Shown here one piece after another: positions 24,093 to 36,659 of a stretch of DNA of 64,000 nt; position 1 is the stretch's first letter; every line of letters starts with the position of its first letter. Made by a program: the position numbers and the translations under genes. The notes below the pieces were generated by a model. The model was not told where the DNA came from. It did not search any database and saw nothing but the letters and a program-made list of their open reading frames with translations. Source of the stretch: Clitoria ternatea (lineage: Eukaryota; Streptophyta; Magnoliopsida; Fabales; Fabaceae). The stretch is taken from assembly GCA_037962975.1 (NCBI GenBank), contig CM075676.1, positions 43,191,501 through 43,255,500 of the forward strand, in the 5' to 3' direction.

Positions 24093-25115
24093 TGATGTGG
24101 ATCTTGAAGGGACCGGCAAGGGCTGAATTCTTGATGAACAAAAACTGATTGGTGGCTGCCAAATGGAGAAAAAATAACACGGTCTAGGACTAGGAGGGGA
24201 GAGCTTTTCACGTTAGGAAAGAGAACAAGGGTGCAGAATTAATTTTGAAAATGCAATCCCTAGAAAATCTAGGTTAGCTTAACTTCCTCCTTTTATCTAG
24301 GGTTCTTGTTCCTTGATGATTTCAAATTCTGAAGTTGGTTATTTTGATCCCAAGGTTTAGATTAAGATGGAGTTAATTTAAGAAAAGATTGGCTGCACTT
24401 ACACTTGATCAACCATGGAAGATGAATTAAATTGGGTTAATTTTTTTTTTGGATTCTGAACAATCCCCTCACGTGAAAACTAAGGCTGAAACAAAACTGA
24501 AAATGCAAGAAGAAAAACGAAAAACACAAAGGAAGAATCACACCTCCATAAATTGATTAGCATTCATACAAAAGCTTCACACCTATGCATGGCCAATCTT
24601 CCTTGATTCACACAAGGACTATGAGCATCACACTCACAACCTAAGTTTTCAAACCTAGAAAAAAAAATTCATAAAAATTCCAAATCTGCCAATTCCATGT
24701 TACGTGAGATGTTTTGTGTAACTTGGCTGAACATGTTCCAAGCCATAACCGCCCCACTACCCACCATAAAGCAAACCGCCTATGTCCACTAAGCAAAAGG
24801 GAAAATGCTGAAAAATTTAAATTACATCAAGGATAACATAAAAATTAAAAGAAAAAGGGGTCTTGGCAAGGTTTGAACACAGGTCATTCAACCCCTACAC
24901 TACCCAAGTCTTGAAAGCTAGGCCATTCATGCTAGGCCCTCCGCTATTCATCCTTCCACATGATCAAATGGGTAAGCTTGGCTTGCGTTGGCTCCTTGGT
25001 TATTTCTTCTTGGAGTGTGAGAATCAACCTTTGTAATGTGGCTTTGGTCTTCTTTGCTTTGGATCTCATCATAGGTCCTCCTAGCCCTTGCAGTGAGTTG
25101 GTGTTGTCCTCATCA
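24093..25115 (-). repeat. 5' LTR of the CRM-like element
   Basis: 1,023 bp, the upstream LTR of the minus-strand element, TGATG...CATCA, followed on the + strand by the duplicated target TTATA at 25116-25120. It contains a second copy of the LTR-encoded tail of the polyprotein, untranslatable here because it lies upstream of gag. Confidence 0.92.
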
Positions 25116-25290
25116 TTATACAATTTCTCATCTCTAAAAAAAATAAGGTAAGTGAGTTTGGTCTTTAGAAGGTTAGGATATAGGAATAGAAGTAACCTTA
25201 GAGGAGATGTTTATTCTTGCGGGAACAAATAACTTACAACTATGTTTGCAAAATTGTACCTTGTCGTATTCTTTGCAGAACTAAATGGTG

Positions 25291-25760
25291 CAGAAACTTG
25301 ACACATCTAGGATCTAAGGTGTTTTGAACTTGTGTCAAGCCTAAAAGTCAACTTTCATAAAAACAATTTATTCAATTTATCAGTGGAAATTTGTCATAGA
25401 TTTTGTTTACACTATCAAGTAGGGAAACTCTATTTTTCTACCTAGGAATGTTAGTGTAAGGAATCTAAAGAATTTACATTCTTGGGACGCTATTGTTGAA
25501 AAATTAAAGAGGGAATTGTCCTTTGGAAGAGCAAACATGCCTCTTTCGACAGCTGTATTTGTTGGTAAAATTCACTTTTTCCTCTATCCCTTTATTTTTC
25601 TCTTTATTTTTCTAGCTCCAAAAAATCTCATGGGTGAGGTGGGAAAATTTTTATAAATCTAAAAATGAGGAGGGCCTGGGTATCAGAGACTTGACTACCT
25701 TTAACTTAGAACTTTTAGGAAGTGAGTTTTGAAATTTAAGAATGAAAAATGTTAGTTGTC
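25291..25760 (+). pseudogene. Second LINE reverse transcriptase fragment
   Basis: The same stretch of L1-type ORF2 that is seen at 17075-17470 appears again. There is an FELVSSLKVNFHKN-like motif near 25325, a splice of frames giving VGKLYFSTY near 25415, a YFSSSKKSHG stretch near 25610, and a GLGIRDLTTFNLELLGKW-like motif near 25675-25725 split across frames. It does not continue the preceding LINE colinearly, because it goes back to an earlier part of ORF2, so it is a separate copy or a rearranged duplicate. All frames are closed by stops. Confidence 0.6.
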
Positions 25761-27049
25761 AATTTACCATATTTTCAATGCCTAAAATCACCACAAATTT
25801 ACTGTATATTGTCATTTATAGAAATACTTAGTGTGAGGTAAAACTCTAACTAATTTTTATTTTTTTTATGGTACAAAAAAGTTTGTTTTGGGATATAAAG
25901 TGCAAAATTCTCCAAATCTAGAATTACTAGCCTTACTTTGGTGAAGAAGACTTAGGGTATGATGGTTATTTAGGAGTTTGCTTAGAGTTAATGATCTCAT
26001 ATACTAATCCTTAATGTCAAGCAACCTCTTAGATTGTGCTTTAGTGAGAAATGACTTGATCCTATGTTTCTGCCTTTTAACTTAACTTTAAGATTAAAAA
26101 AGTTTTGGATATAAATAATAGACAGTTATGTGCTTAGAAGTCGCGCATAATAGTTTCTCAGTTATGACTTATTTTTCCTTACCCATATGTAGGAGTTTTA
26201 CCCTTGGTATGGTCTAGCGAAAGCATTCCATGCCACCATGAAGGACCTAGGAGTGATAGTTATCTCTCCTCTTGGTATTTTTTTATCTTTTGGGAATAGT
26301 CCACGTGAAAATTTGTGGCTAAACCTCTTTTGTTAGGATTAAATGTAGTGAATCTTCTATCAAGATCTGTGTATTGATCGGGTTATATATATTTGTCTTT
26401 GATTAATGTTAGTTTCTATTTTTATACTTAATGCTTGTTTTACATGAGAAGAATATTGCATGGTTTCTATGTTAACATTGCCGTTGGGAAGCTCTCATTT
26501 AGATAGTCTATGTAGGCCATTGTATGATTTCAAGGGGATAGTCGCCGTTGGGAAATGCTTCTTGAAATTAGAATTGAAATGAATTCTTTATCTCTTATTT
26601 GTTTAGGAATAAAGATTAAGAGGTTAGTTGCTAAAAATCATGTTTAAATAATGGAGAGTCACTTTCTACTAAAGTTATCAAGGGATTAAGACTTTAGGAG
26701 AATTTGAACTTTTGAATATATTTCCCAAGAAATTAGGCTTAATGAATTTTCTACTACATTAGCATGTTAAATTACAAATATACATAACACGATATACATA
26801 ATTCTTTAGAAAGTGAAATAGAACTTAGATCCCAACATTGTTTGTATTTATTATTTCTTATATATTTTATATGTTAAAAACTCATTTTTACAATTAACCA
26901 ACCATTTCATAATTATGTGTTAGTCCTTTTAGTTGTTACTTTGTAAAGTTATTTTTACTATTGTCAAGTTATCTAATAAGTCAATGTGGCCTTGCCAACA
27001 CTTTTATAAATACCTTATGCGATCATCAACAAACAAGCTTTAGTTTGTA
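25761..27049. other. Degenerate or anonymous sequence between LINE fragments
   Basis: AT-rich sequence with only weak hints of LINE-like peptides before about 26330. From 26340 to 27040 it looks unrelated to the LINE. A GCCGTTGGGAA motif occurs twice (about 26480 and 26544). I cannot define any element boundaries or a protein. Confidence 0.45.
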
Positions 27050-27810
27050 GAGTAATTAAATCCAAAAAATATGGTCAGGATAAAGGCTAGGAAAATATGA
27101 GAAACATGAAAAATGCCTCAATATGGTGGAAAGATATAAGAAAAAATGGATAGGATGGGAGAGTCAATGGAAAGATGAGAGAACTAAATGAAATATGGGT
27201 GAGGGTAATAATATGTCACTTTAAGATTTGTAGCAAGCTTGTTTGGTCGAAGTAAGGACATTTTCAAATGATGAGTAGGGCTGGTTTCTTAATTGGAAAG
27301 ACCTTTCTTTACTCAAAAACATCTCTTTGATAACCTTATGAAGAAAGTACAAATGATGACACCAAAAAAGTACCTGTAGGATGCAAGATTATGAAAACAT
27401 GATGACAGAGGCCTCTATTAATGAAATCAACTTGTAGGGAATTACAAAAGAAGGAGATGACTAAAGAAAGAAATTTGTATAACAAAGTCTAGAATAATTT
27501 GGTCCCTACAAAGCTTCAAAGCTTCACTTGGAAGATGCTAAAAAATATTATTCAAACAATAGATAGTTTAGCAAAAGAATGGTGCAATTTAATGACAATG
27601 AATATTGGCAATGTAAGGCATGCCCGAAATCTGTGTCACACATTTTTGGCACCTATTCTTTTGCTATTGTGATATGGACCATGTGTTATGTTTAGTTGAG
27701 TCTGCAAGTGGTGTTCCCTACAACAGCACAAGTGGTTCGTTTAGGAAGATTTTTCACAGGGTAAAAGGATGTTGTTTGCCTCCTAATTGTGTGGTGCTTA
27801 TGAATTGAAA
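27050..27810 (+). pseudogene. LINE ORF2 C-terminal relic
   Basis: Fragments of the C-terminal part of a plant L1-type ORF2 appear in order: SIWWKDIRKNG near 27108, a FLNWKDLSLL stretch near 27275 (normally a tryptophan-rich WNLRWRR-like box), a SFTWKMLKN motif near 27523 and a cysteine/histidine region near 27625-27690. The last reads SVSHIFGTYSFAIVIWTMCY when frames are joined by eye, resembling the DHLFLEC..A..VW region. The order fits the end of the LINE that begins at 16868 or 25291. No intact frame survives. Confidence 0.55.
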
Positions 27811-28884
27811 GACATAAGCTTAAGTATAAAATTAAACTATAAAAAGTTTGAAAATATGATCAACACCCTGTAATAAAATTTTTAGAATTTAGCTATTATT
27901 TTGTTAATTAGGATTATACTACAATTAACTTTTCAATTAAGTATTAACTTAACACTAACACGTGTATTTATTTGATTTAAAAAATTTGCCACATAAGCTC
28001 TATTCATCCTCTTCTTATTCTTTCCCTTTTTCTAGCACTCTTCTTCTTTTCATTCTTATCTCCCCCCTCTGCTCGTTGTTCTCCTTTTTTTTTTTCTTAT
28101 TTGCTCTCTTGCCTCCCTCTTTCCCCCTGCCCCATGGTTCATTCGGTGGTGCCATCAACACGGCTGAGGTGATGTAAACACAAGTCCGTTGCCACCCCGG
28201 AGTCGAGCTCAAAGTAGAGGCTTTATTGAAGGCTCAATCAAAGACATAATCTCACGCTCTAGCCACACTCTATTCCACTACCTCAATATCAAACACGATT
28301 CTAGACTTGATGATCTCATCAAGATGACATATTAGATTCTTTTCTCTTTATACTCTTTTCGTTTTCCATTCGATTCTTTTATGGGTTTCCATCAATTGTG
28401 CCTTTTCTATTCATAACTATTTTTTCTCTTTTGGGTTTATCTAATTTTGTCTTTTATCTTCATGCCATTCTTTTTCTCTTCTGGGTTTTTCTCAAAATTA
28501 TTTCTTTATTTTCTTCTGTTGAAGATTTAGTGATTGTAGTGTTGGTAGTTTTTTATTTAGGTCAGGGGCTACTCGAATTCAAAGTATATTTCTTTTTGAA
28601 AGAATATGGTTGACATGTTGACTCCAAATCTTGATTCGTTTCTCTTGGTGTAGGATCATTTGGGACAATATTTCAAGCTAATGGAGTGGATAAGAGGAAT
28701 TTGTTGTTATAACTTATATGTGTGTTGTTTTTTGTGTTGATTGAAGGAATTTGTCATTATAACTTATATATGTTTCCTTTGATTAAGTCTAACAAGATAA
28801 TGCTTTAATTTTATGGAAAAAAAATCAACTTTAAGGATTAATTTTATAAATTGTTTTCTAATCTAAGGGTTTGTTTAATGTATG
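27811..28884. other. AT-rich spacer with pyrimidine-rich tracts
   Basis: No convincing gene. A pyrimidine-rich stretch at about 27990-28130 produces short open frames on both strands that look like composition artefacts. Confidence 0.55.
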
Positions 28885-29305
28885 AAATTAGCGATAACAA
28901 TGGTGAGATGGTAATGGTGGCGGTAATAATGGTAGTGGCAACAACGGTGATGGTGGCAAGGGCAATGACAACAATGGTGATGAATGTGATATGGTGGAGA
29001 TAGCAGCGAAGACGACGGTGACGGTAATGGTGACGACGATGGCGATGGTAGCAGCCTTAGTAGTAGCAACGATGACAACAATGATGGTAGAAGCGACGAC
29101 AATAGTCTAATGGTGATGGCAACGATAACGATAATGGTTGTGACAATAAGAACGGTGATGGTATGAAAGTGGTGGTGACAACAAAAATGATGGTGGCAAC
29201 GAAAGTATTAGTGATAATGACAGTAAGAATGATGCTCCTAACAATAATGGTGATAACTATGAGAGGAATAGTCACAATAATAATAATGATAATGACAAAT
29301 ATGGT
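28885..29305. repeat. Low-complexity trinucleotide-like block (GGTGATGGTAACGAC mix)
   Basis: About 420 bp of imperfect triplets built from GGT, GAT, AAC, AAT and GGC. All frames on the minus strand stay open and yield peptides of His, Ser, Leu and Ile only. This is diffuse microsatellite-like sequence, not a coding gene. Confidence 0.75.
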
Positions 29306-32025
29306 CCGAAAAGTCCTAAGGCACATATATTAGAGTTAATTTAAGAACGTAAGATGGCACTTGTGAGTGGGCAAGCCACGTAATGAAAACTTTAACAACA
29401 TATACAGGCCACTACTTTGCTTTGCCTTACCTAATAAACAATTGTCATTTAAAGGGAAACCAATAGTGATGGGAAATTGTAAGGGAAAGCATACGGTTCT
29501 GTCCCTCCACTTACATGCACACAGATAGAAAGCGAGCAATATTGAACGATATTTTCAATAATTTGTTATATTTTTTTCAATAATTTATATTTCTATTTTC
29601 TTCTGAATAATGCTATTTTGATCTAACTTTTTTTATAATAACTGATATTTTTTTCTTTTCGCTAAATTGTTCCCCATATCACAATGCAACTCTTAATTCC
29701 TTATATAATTGCCCTTTCTTATGGTTTCCAATTTTTATGTGTGGTTTTCCATTAAAGGAAACCTATATAATTCTTCTCAAGCTCGTGCATGTCTATGTCA
29801 TTGTTATTGTTATTTATTCTATATTTGGGAATATGATAACTTGTATAGTTGACAATGATGGATCTTTTGCTATCCTTGGTTCGTTTCTTTCAAGTTTTGT
29901 GCCTTTTTACTTGGACTCTGTGCTGACCGAAGCTAGTGCAATCAGTGCGCCAACATGGACATGGAACTTCTACATAATCATTTTCAGAATAATGACCCAT
30001 CCCCTTGTGGATGAGTGGTTCATTGACATTATTCCTTCTTTACCTTCTTTTTTTTTTTTGAAAAATCCAAATATTTTTGTGAAAATGCTGGAATACAAAG
30101 CGTACTCAGAGTGAAATACAAGAGTGCAAATCTAAATCAGAATGCAGATTTCCTATGCAATTTCCATTAACATAGTTGAAATTATAATTATAATAATGAA
30201 ATAAGTTTTATATCAATTAGGTTAAAAATATGATCTTATATTTTGATCTTATAAAATATATTTTTCAATCAATTAGTTTTTAAATTGAGTTAAACTTATC
30301 CGTTTTTACTATGATATCAGAATGAATCATATCTTAAATGTTAGATCATACACATATATCTAGATTTGCAAATTTCACACTAATTATTAGCCTCATATTG
30401 ACTATAAATATGATTAGGGATATATATCTTATAAAATTTGAAACAACCTTTAATTATAAATTAATTTTTATGTCAATAAATTTTTCAAACTTCATACTAG
30501 CTTAATTTTGGTTTTGGTAAGACACTCTATTCAACTGGGGGGTTTGCAGTATATGAAATACGAATTTTTCCTTGGAAAAACCTAAGGGATTGAGAGAACA
30601 TATCAAAGTGTATATTAATCCATGAGTAATTTACACTGTCAAATCAGACAGGTTCAATATAATAATAAACTAAAGCACACTTTTAAAATGAGTTTTTGTA
30701 ATTTTCTAAAATGTTATCCCTTTCATTTTAAAATTATTTTTTCTAGTTTTTACATATGAAATTAAATTTCTTCAAATATTTGTGGTCAATATTTTATATC
30801 ATTTCGTTTTTAATCGGCAATGTAGGCAGTCAATTTATTTAACTTTTATTGGGACATTATTGTCGTGCATAATATTTTATAATTTTAATTTTAGAAAAAA
30901 TTTCTGTTAATATAAGTCACGTATCAAAATTGTTGCCATTTTATAGTGTGTTACGTCTCTTGACATGCCAAATGAGGTATTTGTATATGCAAATTAAGTA
31001 TTTAGCAAGTTCAAAGAAGTTTTACCAACCTGGGATGAAGGTTTTTAGTATTTTTTTTATAAAACAAGAAAATTTATTGAATAATCAAACCTTTAATTAC
31101 TAACTTAAATCACAAACACCTCATTCATTAAACTATTTACTTCATTTAAAGTTGTTAATTTTTTTCCTATACATAACCTAAATATTATTTATCTTAGACA
31201 TTTTTCAATAATAAATTTCAACTAACTGTCCTTTTTTCAAGGTTAAAAACCGATCCTACCAACTTATTACATAATTAATTAACTATCCTCTAGTGAATAT
31301 TATAAAATTAAGGAAAAGGGGGAAAAACATATAAGTAATACACATAAATGAGAATGTTAAATGGATGTTTGTTTATGAAAAGATATTAATGTGACACGTG
31401 TCGAAGAGAATGATACCAAAAAATAGTTAACGTAATTTAAAGTTTTGTAAAAATATATATTAGGAACGAATATCATCTCATTTATGATTTTTTTAATGAG
31501 AGTTTGACGAATATAATATAAGAATCAATAAAAATTTAAAACAGATAAGAAACAAAATACTATATTTTTTACGTGTCACTTTTATGATTAGTTAAGAAAT
31601 ACTTTATGGCCATATAATATTTTCTTCTTTGAGATTTGAATTAGTGTTTTTTTAAGCAACAAAGGAAATTTCATTAAAAAAATATAAATACTAGAAAAAG
31701 AAAGGCTAATGAGGAAGATAAATCGACATATATAGGTCTTAACCTCGTAAAAAGATAACGAATTAAGGTAGCTAGGTTAAGGAAGACATTAAAAGAAATT
31801 TTTTAAACTAACACAATTTTTTAAGATGTCTAGTTTTTTTTTTTAGTAAAACTAATGAATAAATTAGTTGAAGATAAAAAGTTATCTGAAAATTAATAAA
31901 TTAGTTTAAAGTTTAAAGTATAAACTATTTGATTAAATTAAAATGTATTTGATAAAACTAGTCATTAAATATAAAATGACACAAAATAATATATTTTCTT
32001 TTAAAATATGAGAGTGATATTTTAA

Positions 32026-32049
32026 ATATATATATATATATATATATAT
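32026..32049. repeat. (AT)n microsatellite
   Basis: Uninterrupted AT dinucleotide run of 12 units. Confidence 0.95.
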
Positions 32050-32853
32050 GAGAATAAAAATATAACTAAAATAAATTTTAAACTTATAAACTCAAATGTT
32101 ATTTTAAATAATTTTTTAAACAATACTATAAACTACTGAATAAACTCATTTATTTAACATAATTATTTTATCTAATAAACGTTTAAATTATTAAATTAAA
32201 TTACAAACTATAACTGAATTCAATACGGAGTTACGAACCAGAACCTTTTATAACAAAGCAGCCATCATCAAGACCTAAAAATCTCAACAAATGTAATATA
32301 ATATTTTTGCATAATTATTTATCAAAAAACCAAATAAAACACGCACCTAATATTATATCTGTATCCATTTAGTCGTTATTGAAAAATTTAATTGAGAATC
32401 ACGAATCAACAACTTGTTGCATCCGATTGCTGGCACTGATATACGAGTCATTTTCTGAATATAATCATTAGTGGGTTTTGTGGGTAAAAGTATAACGGTT
32501 AAAATAGAATGGGTTTAATGGAACCACCTAAATTTATTTTAAAATGATTAGATTTGGTGAAAAACTGAAAAAAAAAATCAGATTTATCAAATATAAAAAG
32601 TTCAGTCGGATCTGGTATCCTGTTAAACTAATTTTATATATATTAATATTATTATTAATTTTATTTTAGTGGAAATAAAAACTTTATAAATTATGAATGT
32701 TACAAAATAATATAAATAGCTCGTTAAATCCAAGACCTAAAATAAGTTAAATTTAGACAATAATATTAAAAGCTTAAATTTTTACTAGACTTTTATAACT
32801 CAACCCATTAAAAGACGGCTAGGCCGAGTGAGTAAAATAGCTTGTATTGAAAG

Positions 32854-32854
<1 letters not shown>

Positions 32855-32903
<49 letters not shown>
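32855..32903. repeat. (TA)n microsatellite
   Basis: Uninterrupted TA dinucleotide run of about 24 units, likely length-variable between individuals. Confidence 0.95.
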
Positions 32904-32906
<3 letters not shown>

Positions 32907-32994
32907 CTTATGTATATTATTACATGGATAAGACACTATTGCTCGTTTACACTTTCAAACACAAATATGGTAAAACTTAAAACCGGATCACATC

Positions 32995-33030
32995 TAGTAT
33001 TATTAATTTCTTATAACGGTCCATAGCAGA
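32995..33030 (+). repeat. Left terminal inverted repeat of the hAT element
   Basis: Starts TAGTATTATTAATTTCTTAT and continues to GGTCCATAGC. It pairs imperfectly with the right end, and the first base has changed from the expected C to T. Confidence 0.75.
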
Positions 33031-33844
33031 CAGTCAAAAAACTTGATATGCTATATAACACATAGCGTATCGGGCAAATATTGAATGTAAAATAGTTGAA
33101 AAAATTCAATTAAATATACGTAATTACACACAATAACTACTTAAAATTCATAGGCAAGGCTATATTATATCAAAATAAAAACTTAAAAGGTCTCATTCAT
33201 TATCAAATCTCAAATTAACATAATAACAAACCTAAAAGTTCAAAATAAAACAAGGAAAACGCAAACAATAGAAGACAAAAATTTAAATGTCAAAAGTCTA
33301 TTCATGCTCCTCCTCCTTCTCCCCAATGTAATCATCATTATTATTGTTGCCCTCTGAAAGTGAAACATATCCTTCAACCTCATCTTCTTATGGTTCCCCC
33401 TCCCCCCAAATCATCTTGGAGTTGGGATAATTTTATTCTTCTAATTCATCCACTTCAAGCACTATATCATCATCTTTCACTTCCACTTCGAGCACCTCTT
33501 TTCTTTTTCTACTTGATGTAGTTGTTGAAAATTTTCCCCCTAAGACCTAAAGGCTGCAGCAGCACCTACATCACTTGTAGTTGAAGGCCTTTTTCTTTTT
33601 TTACTTTTGCTGCCGAGTATAGTTTCTTGGCTCTCCAACTCCTGAAGCTTTATAAACAGCATCCCAAGTAAGGCCATCATCATTTTCATCCTCAAAAATC
33701 TTGTCATTCCTAACATCATCATCCATTCTTCCAATTAGCCACTCATTGCACTCATCAATATTATCAAGTAAGATAGGGCCAATTTCATCTCTAATATTGT
33801 ATCTCTTAAGTAATGCTTGATTTTATTTAACATAGATCAAGTTA

Positions 33845-36178
33845 AACTACCAAAAAAACCCCTAATAGCTACTTAAAGTTAGCAACCGATAGAAGTCATC
33901 GTTAATTAGCGACTGTAATGTGAAAAGGGACCTACAAAAGAAATTAGCAACCACATCAATGACCAATAGAATTTTGTCACTAAAAATTGCAAAACTCTAT
34001 CGCTAATATTGTCGCTACGTCTCACTCCATCGTTGCACCAATCACTACATTTTACCTCCCTCCATTTTATGCTTTCCCTCTAATTTTTTTGTTGGTGCCC
34101 AAGGGTAGCGACGAACGGCTTCGGTCGCTAAGGTTTCCTTCTATGTTAAACTTAGCGACGGAAGTTGTCATCGCTATATTTGGCTACGACAACGATGGAG
34201 ACCTGTCGTCGCTAGGCAGGTCAAGATAGCGACGGGAAGGGTTACCGTCGCTAATTCAGCCACATGTTAATTTTTTTAAAATTAGCCACGGCTGTAGCGA
34301 TAGTATTTGTGCTGTCGTTAAATCTAATAAGTTATTCGTCCTAAACCTTTTCCCTCCACCAATTATTCGAGCCTTAAACCCTCTTCTCCTCTGTCCTTTC
34401 TTCTCCTCTACCCTGCCCCGTGACTTCTCTCTATTCCCCTAGCTAACCCTTACCATCACCCCTAGCTGAACCTCTCTGTCACCCTCTAGTTGACCCTTAC
34501 CGTCACCCCCTAACTAACTCTCACTGTCACCAGTTTCTCATTGTCTCCACCTATGACACTTACCATCTCCCACTAACTGATTCTCACAATCTCATCATCT
34601 CTGACGATCGGAAGCATTCGCTAGTAAGTTCGTCTTCCTCTATTCCTTCTAAGGCTTTGAAATTTATAATTGTATACTTCTGTTTAGTTCCCTTTATGAT
34701 TTTTGTCAATTTTTTGTCCCTTCTATTCCTACACTTTAAACTAATTTTGATTTCTTACATATATTCACCTTCTCTCCCCTAATCTTGGCTATGTCTGGAA
34801 TTCCATACTAATTTTATTCTTCCTTGAGATTCAACTATTTGGTAGAATATTTAAAAAGGGCTGTTATTTCCTTATTTAAATTTGAAACTAAGGGTACTTT
34901 ACTCAATAACTAAATCTATTGGTTTCCAAGTACTCAATAACTACCATGTTTATGTTTTCCATTTTATTGTGTAACTGAGATCTTATTTTAAACATATTGT
35001 TGGAGGTATCACCAACTTGTTACTTTTACTCTATCGGTAAAAAAAGGTAAAAGCTCCTATTGAATTATTGTTAATGATGAACCCAACTTGTAATGTAATG
35101 TCGTTACCTAGGTAGAATGTGAATGCCTTGTTGCAAATTGAAATTGCCTCACCAGTACTGGTCTTGTAACTAAAATTTGGTCGAATTGAGTTTTGCCACT
35201 GTCGCATCAGTTGTATCCATAAATTTTATACTACCTTGCTGATGTATCATGTAAAGACTCCAGTTTAGCCAATCAACTAATTCCCTCTTTACATATTATG
35301 TTGTATGATCAAGTGTAGACTTGGTTATGCTGTCTAAACTCACATGGGACAATATGGTAACGTATTCGTTTTCAAAGAACTTAGCGATTCAACAACTTAA
35401 CGATTCCAGTCAAGAAATTGTGTGCCATAATAGTTCATCCGAGGGATACTGTATTGGTAGACAGGAGTCCTAACATTCTTGAAATTATTTATTCCCTAAT
35501 TTAATTTTGTTTTTTATTGATAAGATCAAATAAGAAAATATGCAAACTAGCTAATTGTTTACATTTTGAATTAATATTAGCGACGAATGAGAAAGGCGTC
35601 GCTAACGTGGTCATAGAGTAGTGACGGGTGAGATAGTCGTCGCTAACGTGGTCACACAGTAGCGACCACAATAGCGACGATATCCCGTCAACCATATAGC
35701 TACATAGACTAATCTGTTGCTAACTTGGGGTCCTCGTAGCGACTGTTTCCCGACTACGCGTTAGCTACGACTAATATCCCGCCACTAACTTAGGTTCCTT
35801 GTAGCGACCACAGTAGCGACGGAAGATCAACATCCATTTAGCTACGACCTGTCAGTCCTTGCTAGTTCAGGCTTTAGCTAGCGACAGTTGTACTTCAATC
35901 TGACTACGACCACGTTTTCTCTGTCGCTACCTGGGGACTGAAATAGTGACGAAGGAGATGACAAAAGGGACCACCAATTTGTCACCCTTCAATGACGCCA
36001 CTTGCCCATCACAGGTTTAGCTATGGCTGTCTGTTGTCGTCGCTGATGGGTAAGCGACCAGGCTTTTAGCGACGGAGGACTCCCGTGGTTGAGGTCGTCG
36101 CTTATTCCATTTAGCGACAAATTCCTATTCATTACCAACAGATTTTTTCCTTTGCTATATGGACTTTTTTTAGTAGTA
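33845..36178. mobile_element. Non-autonomous CACTA element (TAGCGAC subterminal motif) inside the hAT gene
   Basis: A 2,334-bp insertion between the KKRNRLEHKRLYN and LIYVK codons of the hAT pseudogene. The ends are AACTACCAAAAAAACCCC on the left and, reversed, TACTACTAAAAAAAGTCC on the right. These are CACTACYAAAAAAA-type CACTA termini, each with its first base mutated. The 3-bp duplication TTA lies at 33842-33844 and 36179-36181. Both ends carry many copies of TTAGCGACGG / CCGTCGCTAA in both orientations (about 33890-34320 and 35575-36125). The middle (34330-35570) shows no transposase, so it must have depended on a relative. The CACTA remnant at 44707-46195 shares its right-hand 600 bp. 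Confidence 0.85.
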
Positions 36179-36659
36179 TTATATAGTCTTTTATGCTCAA
36201 GCCTATTTCTTTTTTTGGAATGAATCTGCAATAATATTAACCAAATAAATAATTAAGAAATAAACAAGTAACTATAGGAAAATATTAGCTAATTTGTTAT
36301 TGTTAAAAAGTAAATTGTTCAAATACGCTTCATAGATTTGGAGTTGACATTCCATACATCCGCCACCATTATGCTAGAAATCAAAAAAGAGGTTATCTAA
36401 TAAGTGAAGTGCATATGTAGCCAATACCTAGTGTAATTTTTTCCTCTGAGATTTTACAAAATCATTGCCAAACATATCACTAACATATTTATAAATTGGT
36501 ATGTCATTATGACTCTTTTGTTTCACCTTTAAACTAGGCACCAACCTTTTTGTTAAAACCAAGTTTGTTTCATAAAGGACTTTAGAGAATTTAAATATTA
36601 TTTTTAAGACACATCAAGGCATTTGATTAAATAAAGTCTTCTTATGTGTTATTTAACCC

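Larger units (their letters stand above)
17742..25115 (-). mobile_element. Complete Ty3/gypsy LTR retrotransposon, CRM-like chromovirus
   Basis: A full-length 7,374-bp element on the minus strand with LTRs at 17742-18763 and 24093-25115. Its ends are TGATG...CATCA, and a perfect 5-bp target duplication TTATA lies at 17737-17741 and 25116-25120. A primer site at 24079-24090 and a polypurine tract at 18764-18777 are in the expected places. The gag (WWHKLQRERQRDGEPSVSTW, YHKEMEMLMLQANLEED) and the C-terminal GPMTRSKAKK motif resemble plant CRM elements, as does a pol frame that runs about 56 codons into the 3' LTR; I recall this LTR overlap as a CRM trait. CRM elements favour centromeres. Four in-frame stops and one frameshift disable it, although the LTRs differ by only about ten substitutions and three single-base indels by eye. 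The Ty3/gypsy identity is certain; CRM is probable. Confidence 0.88.
16868..25290 (+). pseudogene. LINE (L1-type) reverse transcriptase relic, split by the CRM-like element
   Basis: The relic begins abruptly near 16868 with an RQGDPLAPFLF-like motif of plant L1 reverse transcriptases, visible across frames at 16885-16930. It continues with NLFKGYSIG, ILECFELASRLKVNFH (about 17075-17130), YLSFFLVPKTM (about 17310), the WDSVCKPKKEKGFGVK box (about 17390-17440), LALLSKCRWKL, and the LKLRFPRLY motif at about 17720-17740. The CRM-like retrotransposon interrupts it at 17742. The next part, SISHL-like and then GDVYSC, resumes at 25121 after the duplicated TTATA. Many stops and shifts are present. 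Plant L1-type ORF2 normally has endonuclease, reverse transcriptase and a C-terminal zinc knuckle; only the later part of the RT region remains here. Confidence 0.75.
29306..32986. other. Long AT-rich intergenic stretch, no gene recognised
   Basis: About 3.7 kb of very AT-rich DNA with poly-A and poly-T tracts. I find no domain, splice pattern or terminal repeats. The longest frame (29737-30114, 125 codons) has no recognisable motif. Two AT microsatellites are listed separately. Confidence 0.5.

Noticed and set aside
28875..29326. Minus-strand frames of 75 and 89 codons
   Set aside because: Composition artefacts of the imperfect triplet repeat; the peptides are nearly all Ser, Leu, His, Ile and Val.
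29737..30114. 125-codon open frame on the + strand
   Set aside because: No recognisable motif, no upstream or splice context, AT-rich; could be chance. I could not support it as a gene.
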